Assembly (NCBI GenBank): GCA_036475545.1
Contig: JAZGAE010000041.1
Location: forward strand, 1-21,325
Length of the DNA stretch: 21,325 bases
From: JAZGAE01 sp036475545
GTDB taxonomy: Bacteria; Pseudomonadota; Alphaproteobacteria; DATDPM01
Reading direction: 5' to 3'
Shown here: positions 9,561 to 16,825 of the stretch, one piece after another
Layout: the number at the start of each line of letters is the position of its first letter
Position numbering within the stretch: the first letter of the stretch is position 1
The notes under the pieces: generated by a model
What the model saw: the letters and a program-made list of their open reading frames with translations, nothing else
Database searches by the model: none
Told to the model about the DNA's origin: nothing
Made by a program: the position numbers and the translations under genes

Positions 9561-9590
9561 AATATACGCCGCCATCCACCGGAATGACAA
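9561..9590 (-). promoter_or_regulatory. Near-consensus sigma-70 promoter for pal
   Basis: On the minus strand TTGTCA (plus 9585-9590) and TATATT (plus 9561-9566) are separated by 18 nt. Each box matches five of six consensus bases. Transcription would start about 60 bp before the pal ATG, giving pal an output independent of tolQRAB. This fits the known need for more Pal than Tol proteins. Confidence 0.6.
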
Positions 9591-9634
9591 CGTCTGCCTC
9601 GCCATAATCGGACTTTTCACGCGACGGCGCCCAC

Positions 9635-11002
9635 TCATGGGATCAGCGGCGACCATGCCGGGTCCGATGCGTCCAAGGGCGTGATGATTTCGCGTTCGTT
9701 GTGGCCTGTGATGTCGATCGTGAACAGCCGGCTGGTACCCCCGCGCCCTTGCTCGTCCGACGGATCCTGGCGAAAGAAGCTTATGACCCGGCCATTGGGC
9801 GCCCAAGTCGGCCCTTCGACGAGAAAGCCCTCCGCCAACAGCCGCTCGCCGCCGCCGTCGCGGCGCATGACGCCTATGTAAAAAGTGCCGCCGCTCTGCC
9901 GCGTAAAGGCAATGAGGTCCCCGCGCGGCGACCAAACGGGGGTGGAGTATCTGCCCTGGCCGAAGCTGATGCGCCGGACGTCGCCCCCGTCGGCGTCCAT
10001 CACGTAGATCTGCGGCGAACCGCCGCGATCCGAAGTGAACGCGATGTGCCTTCCGTCGGGCGAGTAGCAGGGCGAGGTGTCGATCGCCGGATGATTCGTC
10101 AGCCGGTCCACCGCGCGGGTGCGCAGGTCCATGGTGTAGACCTCGGAATTGCCCTCCTCCGCCAGGCTCATGATCACCTTGTTGCCATCCGGCGAGAAGC
10201 GCGGCGCGAAGGTCATTCCGGGAAAGTCGCCCAGCACCTCCTGCTGGCCTGTGTCGATGTTGAACACATAGACCCTCGGCTGCTCATTGACGTAGGAGAG
10301 GTACGTGATCTCCTGCGCCGTCGGTGAGAACCGCGGGGTCAGCACCAGCTCGCGGCCGTCGGTCAGGAAGGCGTGCTCGGCCCCGTCCTGGTCCATGATG
10401 GACAGCCGCTTCACCCGCTCGTCCTGCGGGCCGCTTTCCGAGATGTAGACGATGCGGGTGTCGAAATAGCCGTCCTCGCCGGTGATACGTCTGTAAACGG
10501 CGTCCGCGACCTTGTGGGCGAGCCGGCGCCAGTTCCGCGGCACGGTGAAAAAGGCGAAGCCGGTCATCTGCTGCTCGGCGAACACGTCCCACAGCCGGAA
10601 TTCCACCCGCACTCTGCCGTCGTCCTGAAACTCCACTCTGCCGTTTACCAGGGCCTGGGCGTTGACCACCCGCCATTCCCCGAACCGCGGCTGCACGTTC
10701 ATGGACGTGGAAGCCGCCACGAACGCCTCGGGGTCGATGGGCCGGAAGAGGCCCGAGCGTTCGAGATCGTTGGACACCACCTCGGAGATTTCCTGGCCCA
10801 GTTGCTCTTCCTTCGGCGTGATGCCGGCGAAGGTGGTGATGGCGATCGGCATGGGGTCGATATGGCCGCGGGTAACGTCGATCCTCAACTCGGCCGCGGC
10901 CGGAGGGCCGACCGCCGCCGACAGCAACGCCGCCAGCGCCAAGACCCTGACCACTCCGAACCTGCCCGTGCGGCATTCCATCACGTGCTCAAGATATCCC
11001 AT
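9635..11002 (-). CDS. tolB: Tol-Pal system beta-propeller protein TolB
   Basis: TolB is the periplasmic protein that switches between Pal and TolA. The 455-aa precursor has a hydrophobic signal segment (about residues 17-32) and likely cleavage after PPAAA at 37. The N-terminal domain (to about 170) includes ITPKEEQLGQEISEVVSNDLERSGLF. A six-bladed propeller follows, with repeats such as FSPDGNKVIMS, YSPDGRHIAFTSDRGG, WSPRGDLIAFT and WAPNGRVISFF. The ATG at 11002 lies 10 bp after tolA. An ATG seven codons later would give a more typical signal length; neither has a strong Shine-Dalgarno, so the start is uncertain by seven residues. Confidence 0.97.
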   Translation of the reverse strand: MGYLEHVMECRTGRFGVVRVLALAALLSAAVGPPAAAELRIDVTRGHIDPMPIAITTFAGITPKEEQLGQEISEVVSNDLERSGLFRPIDPEAFVAASTSMNVQPRFGEWRVVNAQALVNGRVEFQDDGRVRVEFRLWDVFAEQQMTGFAFFTVPRNWRRLAHKVADAVYRRITGEDGYFDTRIVYISESGPQDERVKRLSIMDQDGAEHAFLTDGRELVLTPRFSPTAQEITYLSYVNEQPRVYVFNIDTGQQEVLGDFPGMTFAPRFSPDGNKVIMSLAEEGNSEVYTMDLRTRAVDRLTNHPAIDTSPCYSPDGRHIAFTSDRGGSPQIYVMDADGGDVRRISFGQGRYSTPVWSPRGDLIAFTRQSGGTFYIGVMRRDGGGERLLAEGFLVEGPTWAPNGRVISFFRQDPSDEQGRGGTSRLFTIDITGHNEREIITPLDASDPAWSPLIP

Positions 11003-11012
11003 GCCCAGAGAA

Positions 11013-11855
11013 CTATGCTCCTATCATTTCCTTGGGGTTGAACGTGATCGTCATGTACTTCCACTGGTCATACTTCCTGGCCGGAAGATTGAGGTCCTTC
11101 AGCGAGCGGCACTTGGGGTTCAGCACGGCGCGGAGCGCGCTCTCCGCCGCCGCCCGGTAGAAGGGATCTCGCCGCATCTTCTCGACATTGACGATTTCGG
11201 CACGATGCACCCGCCCGTCGGGGTTGACCCAGACGTGAACGGCGACGACGAGGTTCTTGGCGTCGCGGGCCCCGGCGGGCACGAGCCAGCAACGCTCGAA
11301 GTGCCGGCGGATCGCGTCCTTTTCGCTGACGGTCACGGCCTGCGCCGGGTCAAAGGCCGGTTGCGGCCGCGCCTGCGGCACCGCCGCCACGCGCTTCTCC
11401 TTCTGGGGCGGCGCCTCCTGTTGGATCTTGGGCATCAGCTTTTCCAGCGTCCTCAGCACCGACGCCAGCGGGTCCGGCGGCGGCGGCTTGCGCCTCGGCT
11501 TGATCTTCTTCACTTCGGGAGGCGTCGTCGGAGTCGGCTTCGGCGACGGCATGATCGCGGCGACGGCCGGCTCGAAAGGTTCCGCCGACGGTTTCGGCTT
11601 CGGAGGCTCCGGCGCCTTGACAGGCTGCGGCTTGGGCGGCTCAGGGATGGATTTCGGTTTGGGCGGCTCCGGCTTGGGCGGCTCGGGCTCGGCTTGCGGC
11701 GGCGGCGCGTTGGTGACCTCGGCGATCATCACAACCTCGACCGGGACCGGCTGCTCGATCACCAAATCGGACCGGAACATCTCGGGCAGGCCGAAATAGG
11801 CGACCGCGAGCACCGCGCCGTGAAGCAAGGCCGAGTATATGGCACCGCGATACAT
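11013..11855 (-). CDS. tolA: TolA, envelope-spanning Tol protein with proline-rich linker
   Basis: TolA bridges the TolQR motor and TolB-Pal. The 280-aa protein has a short N-terminal cytoplasmic stretch and one TM segment (about residues 6-23). Domain II (about 48-130) is dominated by PPKP, PEPPKP and KPKP repeats rather than the long Ala/Lys helix of E. coli TolA. A short amphipathic helix with a basic-rich segment follows, then C-terminal domain III (about 175-280) with AIRRHFERCW and VWVNPDGRVHRAEIV. Two cysteines in domain III (189 and 249) could form a disulfide; this is inferred. It follows tolR by four bases and precedes tolB by ten. The repeat-rich linker should be treated as low-complexity in homology searches. 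Confidence 0.93.
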   Translation of the reverse strand: MYRGAIYSALLHGAVLAVAYFGLPEMFRSDLVIEQPVPVEVVMIAEVTNAPPPQAEPEPPKPEPPKPKSIPEPPKPQPVKAPEPPKPKPSAEPFEPAVAAIMPSPKPTPTTPPEVKKIKPRRKPPPPDPLASVLRTLEKLMPKIQQEAPPQKEKRVAAVPQARPQPAFDPAQAVTVSEKDAIRRHFERCWLVPAGARDAKNLVVAVHVWVNPDGRVHRAEIVNVEKMRRDPFYRAAAESALRAVLNPKCRSLKDLNLPARKYDQWKYMTITFNPKEMIGA

Positions 11856-11859
11856 ACGC

Positions 11860-12351
11860 TTACTGCGCTTCCGATTTCGGCTTCGGTTTCGGTTGCGGCC
11901 GCGATGCCGGCTTCAACGCCAACGACGGCATCTCCGTGATCAGCGCCACCCGCCTCAGTCCGGCGGCGTTCACGGTCCCCATCACCTCCATGATCTTGCC
12001 GTAAGCGATGGTCTTGTCGCCGCGCAGGAAAATGCGGGTGTCCGGCTTGGCCTCGGTGATCGCGACGAGCTTCGGCACCAAGCTCTCGAGCGACGTCTCG
12101 GTGTCCTGGAGATAGATTTTGCCCTCGGCGTCGACGGTGACGACAAGGGGCTCGTCGGGTTCGTTGAGCGGAGAGGATTCGGTCTTGGGCAGGTCCACGG
12201 GCACGCCGACGGTCAACAGCGGAGCCGTAATCATGAAGATCACCAGCAACACCAGCATCACATCGACAAACGGCGTGACGTTGATCTCCGACATCGCCCG
12301 GTAGCCCCGGCGGTGGGCGCGGACAGGGCCCGGATTAATGAACGCCGCCAT
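11860..12351 (-). CDS. tolR: TolR, ExbD/MotB-like proton-channel subunit
   Basis: TolR forms the proton-motive-force-driven motor with TolQ in the inner membrane. The 163-aa protein has one TM helix (about 27-45) with the essential Asp at residue 30 in VTPFVDVMLVLL, equivalent to Asp23 of E. coli TolR. A periplasmic ExbD domain follows, including RIFLRGDKTIAYGKIMEVM. The tail is Lys/Pro-rich (KPKPKSE), an extension beyond the usual end of the domain. The ATG follows the tolQ stop by two bases and tolA starts four bases after its stop, so the three are almost certainly co-translated. Confidence 0.97.
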   Translation of the reverse strand: MAAFINPGPVRAHRRGYRAMSEINVTPFVDVMLVLLVIFMITAPLLTVGVPVDLPKTESSPLNEPDEPLVVTVDAEGKIYLQDTETSLESLVPKLVAITEAKPDTRIFLRGDKTIAYGKIMEVMGTVNAAGLRRVALITEMPSLALKPASRPQPKPKPKSEAQ

Positions 12352-12353
12352 GA

Positions 12354-13082
12354 TCAGCGATTCTCCTCGAGTTGGCGTGAGAGGATGGCGCTGAACTCGC
12401 CGGAAAAGGACTCGAGCCGGTTGGCGTAGCGGCTAAGGTCGTTGGTGAACTTGTTGTACGCGATCACCGCCGGTACCGCCGCGACCAAGCCAAGAGCGGT
12501 CGCGAACAGGGCCTCGGCGATGCCGGGGGCGACCACGGCCAGGCTCGTGTTCTTGGTAAGCCCGATCGCCTGGAAGCTATTCATGATTCCCCACACGGTG
12601 CCGAACAGCCCGACGAAGGGCGCCGTCGATCCCACCGAAGCGAGGAACATCATGTACCGCTCGAGCCGGTCCATCTCGCGACCCATGGTGACCTGCATCA
12701 CCCGCTCGATCCGCTGGTGGAGGCTCTCCGGGGCGGCGCCGCCGCCAAGCCCCTTGGCGGTGGAGCGCCGCCACTCGCGCATGGCGGCGGCGAACACGGC
12801 GGCCATGGGATGCTCGGGGCGGGTGCCGATGCGATCATAGAGGTCGTCCAGCACTCCGCCGGACCAGAACGAGTCCTCGAACTCCGAGGTCTGGGCGAAA
12901 AGACGGCGCATGCGGACCACCTTGTCGAAGATGATCGCCCAACTCCAGAAGGAGGCCACCACAAGCAAGACGATCACTGCCTTGACGATGAGGTCCGCCT
13001 GGACAAAAAGGGTCCAGATCGAAAAGTCGTAGGCGTCGACGGAGCCCGCCAGTGCCATCGATTCAACGACAGTGTTCTCCAT
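12354..13082 (-). CDS. tolQ: TolQ, MotA/TolQ/ExbB proton-channel protein
   Basis: TolQ is the multi-subunit inner-membrane stator that conducts protons with TolR and energises TolA. The 242-aa protein has three TM helices: about 30-52, about 145-168 (MMFLASVGSTAPFVGLFGTVWGIMNSF region) and about 178-205 (APGIAEALFATALGLVAAVPAV). The conserved TVWGIM and GIAEAL motifs define the family. The cytoplasmic loop between TM1 and TM2 is of normal length. AGGAG lies just before the ATG. It is 15 bp downstream of ybgC and starts the tolQRAB-pal series. Confidence 0.98.
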   Translation of the reverse strand: MENTVVESMALAGSVDAYDFSIWTLFVQADLIVKAVIVLLVVASFWSWAIIFDKVVRMRRLFAQTSEFEDSFWSGGVLDDLYDRIGTRPEHPMAAVFAAAMREWRRSTAKGLGGGAAPESLHQRIERVMQVTMGREMDRLERYMMFLASVGSTAPFVGLFGTVWGIMNSFQAIGLTKNTSLAVVAPGIAEALFATALGLVAAVPAVIAYNKFTNDLSRYANRLESFSGEFSAILSRQLEENR

Positions 13083-13097
13083 GCTCCTGCTCGTCGC

Positions 13098-13544
13098 TTA
13101 AGAAGGTGTCAAGGTTTGCAGGGCGGCGCGAAGGGCCGAAGGAATGCGCGTCGGCCGCCCGGCCTGGTTGACACAGGCCAGCCGCATCCGAAGCCGCGTA
13201 ATATCGCTTTCGTCGTGCCGGATCACCTGTTCCGCCGTCACGCTGGAGCCGCCCGCATCCGTCACCGTCGTGTGGACCTCCAGCAGGTCGTCGAGGCGCG
13301 CCGGCGCCAGGAAGTCCGCCTCGCAGCGGCGCACGGCGAAGGCGATCTCACCGTCGGCGAGCAGCTCTCCGTAGCCGTCGGCCAGCAGGTGCATCATCTC
13401 GGTGCGCGCCCGCTCGGCGAACTTGAGATAATTGGCGTAATAGACCACCCCGCCCGCGTCGGTGTCCTCGTAATAGACCCGGACCGGAAACACGTGCACG
13501 CCCCCGGAAATCGCGCCGGAATTGACGCCGCCATGCTCACGCAT
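13098..13544 (-). CDS. ybgC: Tol-Pal-associated acyl-CoA thioesterase YbgC
   Basis: YbgC is a cytoplasmic hotdog-fold thioesterase, classically the first gene of the tol-pal operon. The 148-aa protein carries the active-site signature YYEDTDAGGVVYYANYLKF, with the catalytic Asp at residue 27. The usual VVYH is VVYY here, which as I recall is common in alphaproteobacterial homologues. The N-terminus is about ten residues longer than in E. coli; an internal GTG might be used instead. Its ATG overlaps the end of ruvB by eight bases, so it is translationally linked to the ruv genes as well as to tolQ. Confidence 0.94.
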   Translation of the reverse strand: MREHGGVNSGAISGGVHVFPVRVYYEDTDAGGVVYYANYLKFAERARTEMMHLLADGYGELLADGEIAFAVRRCEADFLAPARLDDLLEVHTTVTDAGGSSVTAEQVIRHDESDITRLRMRLACVNQAGRPTRIPSALRAALQTLTPS

Positions 13545-14640
13545 CCCCGGCCTCCGTGGAGGGCGCCTGCGATTCCGCCCTGTCGAGCAGGTCGAGCCGA
13601 TCGGCGCTCGCCCGCGTCGGCGGCTCCAGCCCGAGGTGGCGGAACGCCGCCTCGGACAGCTGCCGCCCGCGGGAAGTGCGCTGGATGAGCCCCTGCTGAA
13701 TCAAGTAGGGCTCGATGACGTCCTCGATGACGTCGCGCTGTTCGGAGAGCGACGCGGCCATGGCTTCCACGCCGACGGGGCCGCCGCCGTAGGTCTCGGC
13801 GATGCACATCAGGTAGCGCCGGTCCATGGCATCGAGCCCGATCCTGTCCACCTCGAGGCGGGTGAGCGCCGCGTCCGCGGCCCCGGCGTCGACCCCGTCG
13901 AGCCCGGAGACGGAGGCGAAGTCGCGCACCCGGCGCACCAGCCGGCCCGCCACCCGCGGCGTGCCCCGCGAGCGCCGGGCGATTTCCGCGGCCCCGTCGG
14001 GCGTGAGCACGAGGTTGAGCAACGGCGCGACGCGATCGATGATCTTCTCCAGCTCCGGCGCCTCGTAGAACCCGAGCCGCAACGGGATGCCGAAGCGCTC
14101 GCGGAGCGGCGTGGTGATGAGGCCTGAGCGGGTGGTGGCGCCCACGAGCGTGAAGGGCGGCAGGTCGATGCGCACCGAGCGCGCCGACGGCCCCTCGCCG
14201 ATGATGAGGTCGAGCTGGAAGTCCTCCATGGCCGGATAAAGGATCTCCTCCACGGCCGGGTTGAGCCGGTGAATCTCGTCGATGAACAGCACGTCCCGCG
14301 GCTGCAGGTTGGTCAGGATCGCGGCAAGGTCGCCGGCCCGAGCGATTGTCGGGCCGGAGCTCGTGCGAAAACCCACCCCCAGCTCGCGGGCCACGATTTG
14401 CGCCAGCGTCGTCTTTCCGAGCCCCGGCGGCCCGGAGAAGAGCACGTGATCCAGGGCCTCGTCACGGCCGCGAGCGGCGTCGATGAAGACCTTCAAGTTC
14501 GCGCACAGCTGCGTCTGGCCGATGAACTCATCCAAAGTGAGCGGCCGCAGCGACGTTTCGACGGCATCGCCCCGCCCCGTCCGACCGTGGACGAAGTCGG
14601 GACTCACCACCCGTTCCTTGCCCGGGACCACGGCGCTCAC
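13537..14640 (-). CDS. ruvB: Holliday junction branch-migration helicase RuvB
   Basis: RuvB is the hexameric AAA+ motor that drives branch migration with RuvA. The 367-aa protein has the standard N-terminal ETSLRPLTLDEFIGQ, Walker A GPPGLGKT at 70-77, Walker B and sensor region VLFIDEIHRL (117-126), sensor-1/arginine-finger region GATTRSGLITTPLRERFG (167-184) and a C-terminal winged-helix domain with DVIEPYLIQQGLIQRTSRGR. The start is GTG, overlapping the ruvA stop in GTGA. The C-terminal tail after about residue 345 is Ala/Asp/Glu-rich and not conserved. The last eight bases overlap ybgC. Confidence 0.98.
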   Translation of the reverse strand: MSAVVPGKERVVSPDFVHGRTGRGDAVETSLRPLTLDEFIGQTQLCANLKVFIDAARGRDEALDHVLFSGPPGLGKTTLAQIVARELGVGFRTSSGPTIARAGDLAAILTNLQPRDVLFIDEIHRLNPAVEEILYPAMEDFQLDLIIGEGPSARSVRIDLPPFTLVGATTRSGLITTPLRERFGIPLRLGFYEAPELEKIIDRVAPLLNLVLTPDGAAEIARRSRGTPRVAGRLVRRVRDFASVSGLDGVDAGAADAALTRLEVDRIGLDAMDRRYLMCIAETYGGGPVGVEAMAASLSEQRDVIEDVIEPYLIQQGLIQRTSRGRQLSEAAFRHLGLEPPTRASADRLDLLDRAESQAPSTEAGDA

Positions 14641-15245
14641 GAACCCAGCTCCTGGAGACCGGCACGGACGAGTTCCGAGACCGGCGTGTCACGGCCGAGC
14701 CGTTGCGCCGCGTGGGCGACGGCCCCGAAGGCCTCGGAGCGACCATAGCCGAGGTGGACGAGCGCCGAGATGGCGTCCACGGCGCCCTCCGCCGGAGCGC
14801 CGGCGGCGGCCGCGCCCGGGGCCGCTGCCGGTCCGAGGACGATGCCGCCCGCCTTGTCCTTCAGCTCGTTCACGATGCGCGCCGCCAGCTTGCGCCCGAC
14901 GCCTTCGGCGCGGGTCAGCGCGGCGCTGTCTTGGGCGGCGATGGCCTGCATCAGGTCAACCGGCGTCACCACCGTGAGCACCCCGAGCGCCACCCTCGCG
15001 CCGACGCCCTGCACGGTGAGCAGCAGCCCGAACCAATCGCGCTCGGTATCGTCCATGAAACCGTAAAGGTGGATGTGGTCGTCGCGCACATGGGTCTCGA
15101 TCAGCAGGCTCGCGGGCTCGCCGACGGGCGGCAGCCGACCCAGCGTCGAGCCCGAGCAGAAGACCCGATAGCCGACCCCGCCAACGTCGATCACGGCCCA
15201 GTCCTCGCCGGCCGAGTCCAAGACGCCGCTAAGCTTGGCAATCAT
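14637..15245 (-). CDS. ruvA: Holliday junction DNA-binding protein RuvA
   Basis: RuvA tetramers bind four-way junctions and recruit RuvB. The 202-aa protein starts MIAKLSGVL and has an N-terminal OB fold to about residue 64 (with HIHLYGF). Tandem helix-hairpin-helix motifs follow (LTVQGVGARVALGVL and AEGVGRKLAARIVNELKDK), then an Ala/Pro-rich linker and domain III (AISALVHLGYGRSEA), which contacts RuvB. The ATG at 15243-15245 overlaps the TGA of ruvC as ATGA, and its own stop overlaps the ruvB GTG. The frame is open upstream to 15716, but that extension overlaps ruvC and is rejected. Confidence 0.98.
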   Translation of the reverse strand: MIAKLSGVLDSAGEDWAVIDVGGVGYRVFCSGSTLGRLPPVGEPASLLIETHVRDDHIHLYGFMDDTERDWFGLLLTVQGVGARVALGVLTVVTPVDLMQAIAAQDSAALTRAEGVGRKLAARIVNELKDKAGGIVLGPAAAPGAAAAGAPAEGAVDAISALVHLGYGRSEAFGAVAHAAQRLGRDTPVSELVRAGLQELGS

Positions 15246-15757
15246 ACGACACCCCCTGCCCCGAGCCGCTGCGCCGACCAGGATCGGAGGGTGGCGACGT
15301 GATGGGCGTGGCAGATGGCCACGGCGAGCGCATCGGCCGCGTCCGGCCCCGCGATCTCGCAACCGGGCAGCAGGGTGCGAACCATCATTGCGACCTGCTC
15401 CTTGCTGGCATGCCCCGCTCCGACGACAGCCTTCTTGACCAGGTTCGCAGGATACTCGCTCACCGAAAGGCCCACTCTCGCCGGGGCCAGCAGCGCAACC
15501 CCCCGAGCCTGGCCGAGCCGGAGAGTCGAGGACGGGTTCTTGTTCACGAACGTCTCTTCGATCGCCGCCTCCTCGGGCCCATGTTCGGCGATCACCGCAG
15601 CGAGCCCGTCGAAGATCTGGACCAAGCGCTCGGCCAGCGACAGCGCCCCATCGGAATCGACCACGCCGTTGGCGACATGGCGCAGGCGGTCGCCCGTAGC
15701 GTCGATGACGCCCCATCCGGTGTGGCGCAAACCGGGGTCGAGTCCCAGCAGTCTCAT
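15242..15757 (-). CDS. ruvC: Crossover junction endodeoxyribonuclease RuvC
   Basis: RuvC is a dimeric RNase H-fold nuclease that cuts Holliday junctions symmetrically. The 171-aa protein has all four acidic catalytic positions: Asp7 in LGLDPG, Glu67 in AIEETF, and Asp139 and Asp142 in GPDAADALA. The ETFVNKNP and VKKAVVGAGHASKEQV segments are typical. The ATG at 15755-15757 has AAGGAAG about 16 nt upstream. It lies 46 bp downstream of yebC, a frequent neighbour, and its stop overlaps the ruvA start by four bases. Confidence 0.98.
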   Translation of the reverse strand: MRLLGLDPGLRHTGWGVIDATGDRLRHVANGVVDSDGALSLAERLVQIFDGLAAVIAEHGPEEAAIEETFVNKNPSSTLRLGQARGVALLAPARVGLSVSEYPANLVKKAVVGAGHASKEQVAMMVRTLLPGCEIAGPDAADALAVAICHAHHVATLRSWSAQRLGAGGVV

Positions 15758-15803
15758 CGCAGCAGTCTTAAAGCTTCCTTACTTCGCCATGGCGGCAGAC
15801 GCC

Positions 15804-16553
15804 TTAGGCGGTCAATTTCATCATCAATTCATCGGAGACGTCGAAGTTGGCGAACACCGCCTGGACGTCGTCGTTGTCGTCGAGCACGCCGAGAAGCTTG
15901 ATCAGCGCCGGCGCCGACGCTTCGTCCGCCGCCACGGCGGTCCGGGACCGCCATTCCAGCGCCGCGCTCTCCGGGTTGCCGTATCTCTGTACCAGCGCAT
16001 CGCGCACCTCGTTGAGGTCATCGGGGGCGCAAACGATCTCGTGACCCGCCGGGGTCGAGTCCACGTCGTCGGCGCCCGCGTCCAGCGCCGCCTCGAACAT
16101 CTCCTCCGCGGACGCCACATCCGGCGGGTAGCGGATCGCGCCGAGCCGCTCGAACATGAAGCTGACGCTCCCCGACTCCCCCAGGCTGCCGCCGAACCTG
16201 CTGAAGGCGGCGCGAATGCCCGCCGCGGTGCGGTTGCGGTTGTCGGTGAGGGCCTCGACGATGATGGCCACGCCCCCGGGGCCGTATCCTTCGTAGCGGA
16301 TCTCCTCGAAGATCACGCCCTCCTCGTCGCCGGCGCCGCGCTTTATGGCGCGCTCGATGGTGTCCTTTGGCATGTTGGCGCCCTTGGCCGCCGCAATCGC
16401 CGCGCGAAGCCGCGGGTTGGCCGCGGGATCGGGAAGGCCGCTGCGCGCGGCCACCGTGAGTTCGCGTATGAGCTTGCCGAAAACCTTGGCGCGCCGCGCG
16501 TCCTGCGCACCCTTGCGGTACATGATGTTCTTGAACTGGGAATGACCAGACAT
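15804..16553 (-). CDS. yebC: YebC/PmpR-family transcriptional regulator / translation factor
   Basis: YebC/TACO1 proteins are three-domain factors, first annotated as DNA-binding regulators and also linked to translation of proline-rich stretches. The chosen ATG at 16551-16553 gives 249 aa starting MSGHSQFKNIMYRKGAQD, the family hallmark; the frame upstream to 16583 adds ten unconserved residues and would start almost at the predicted transcription start. Other family motifs are AAKGANMPKDTIERAIKRG, YEGYGPGGVAIIVEALTDNRNRT and GSLGESGSVSFMF. It precedes ruvC. Polyproline-rich TolA is encoded nearby, which may be coincidence. Its 5' region holds an extended -10 within a perfect inverted repeat. 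Confidence 0.97.
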   Translation of the reverse strand: MSGHSQFKNIMYRKGAQDARRAKVFGKLIRELTVAARSGLPDPAANPRLRAAIAAAKGANMPKDTIERAIKRGAGDEEGVIFEEIRYEGYGPGGVAIIVEALTDNRNRTAAGIRAAFSRFGGSLGESGSVSFMFERLGAIRYPPDVASAEEMFEAALDAGADDVDSTPAGHEIVCAPDDLNEVRDALVQRYGNPESAALEWRSRTAVAADEASAPALIKLLGVLDDNDDVQAVFANFDVSDELMMKLTA

Positions 16554-16593
16554 GGAGAAGGCGATCCCCAAATTACTGAGCATATTTCGCCGC

Positions 16594-16614
16594 CTTATAC
16601 CACATGTTGTGGTA
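16594..16614 (-). promoter_or_regulatory. Extended -10 promoter of yebC overlapped by a perfect inverted repeat
   Basis: On the minus strand TGGTATAAG (TATAAG hexamer, plus 16594-16599, preceded by TG-N) is an extended -10 element. It would start transcription about 34 bp before the yebC ATG. The hexamer overlaps TACCACA-TGT-TGTGGTA (plus 16598-16614), a perfect 7-bp inverted repeat with a 3-nt centre and the size of a dimeric repressor site. No good -35 is visible, as is usual with extended -10 promoters. Confidence 0.45.
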
Positions 16615-16658
16615 AATGAATATGCGGACGGCCCCCAACGGATCTCTGCAGACCGCGC

Positions 16659-16672
16659 CTCTGCTAGCAGAG
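16659..16672. repeat. Perfect 14-bp palindrome upstream of yebC
   Basis: CTCTGCTAGCAGAG reads identically on both strands. It lies about 60-75 bp upstream of the predicted yebC -10, in the spacer between yebC and the metallophosphoesterase gene. It could be a regulator site or a short hairpin; no function is assigned. The rest of this 272-bp spacer holds no credible gene. Confidence 0.4.
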
Positions 16673-16790
16673 TAATATGGCAAGATTGGGGCGGCCGGCA
16701 CGCGCCGAACTAGCGAGGGAAACTCGCATTTTCCAGTCGCCAAGCGGGCGCGCCGAGGGGCCGTCGGGACGGTCCCCGGAAAGGCCGGCC

Positions 16791-16820
16791 CGGCCGCCAC
16801 GAGGCCGAGCCGGGCGGCCG
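16791..16820 (-). terminator. Possible terminator after the metallophosphoesterase gene
   Basis: A perfect 8-bp stem, CGGCCGCC / GGCGGCCG (plus 16791-16798 and 16813-16820), with a 14-nt loop begins six bases after the stop codon. Only a very short T stretch follows some bases later, so intrinsic termination would be weak. It may be a rho-assisted end or an mRNA-stabilising stem. Confidence 0.35.
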
Positions 16821-16825
16821 ACCGG

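Noticed and set aside
15246..15716. Upstream extension of ruvA
   Set aside because: It overlaps ruvC completely; the ATGA overlap and MIAKLSGVL start define ruvA.
16554..16825. Small gene between yebC and the metallophosphoesterase gene
   Set aside because: The minus-strand frame here is Arg/Ala-rich and overlaps the neighbouring gene out of phase; only regulatory-looking repeats are supported.
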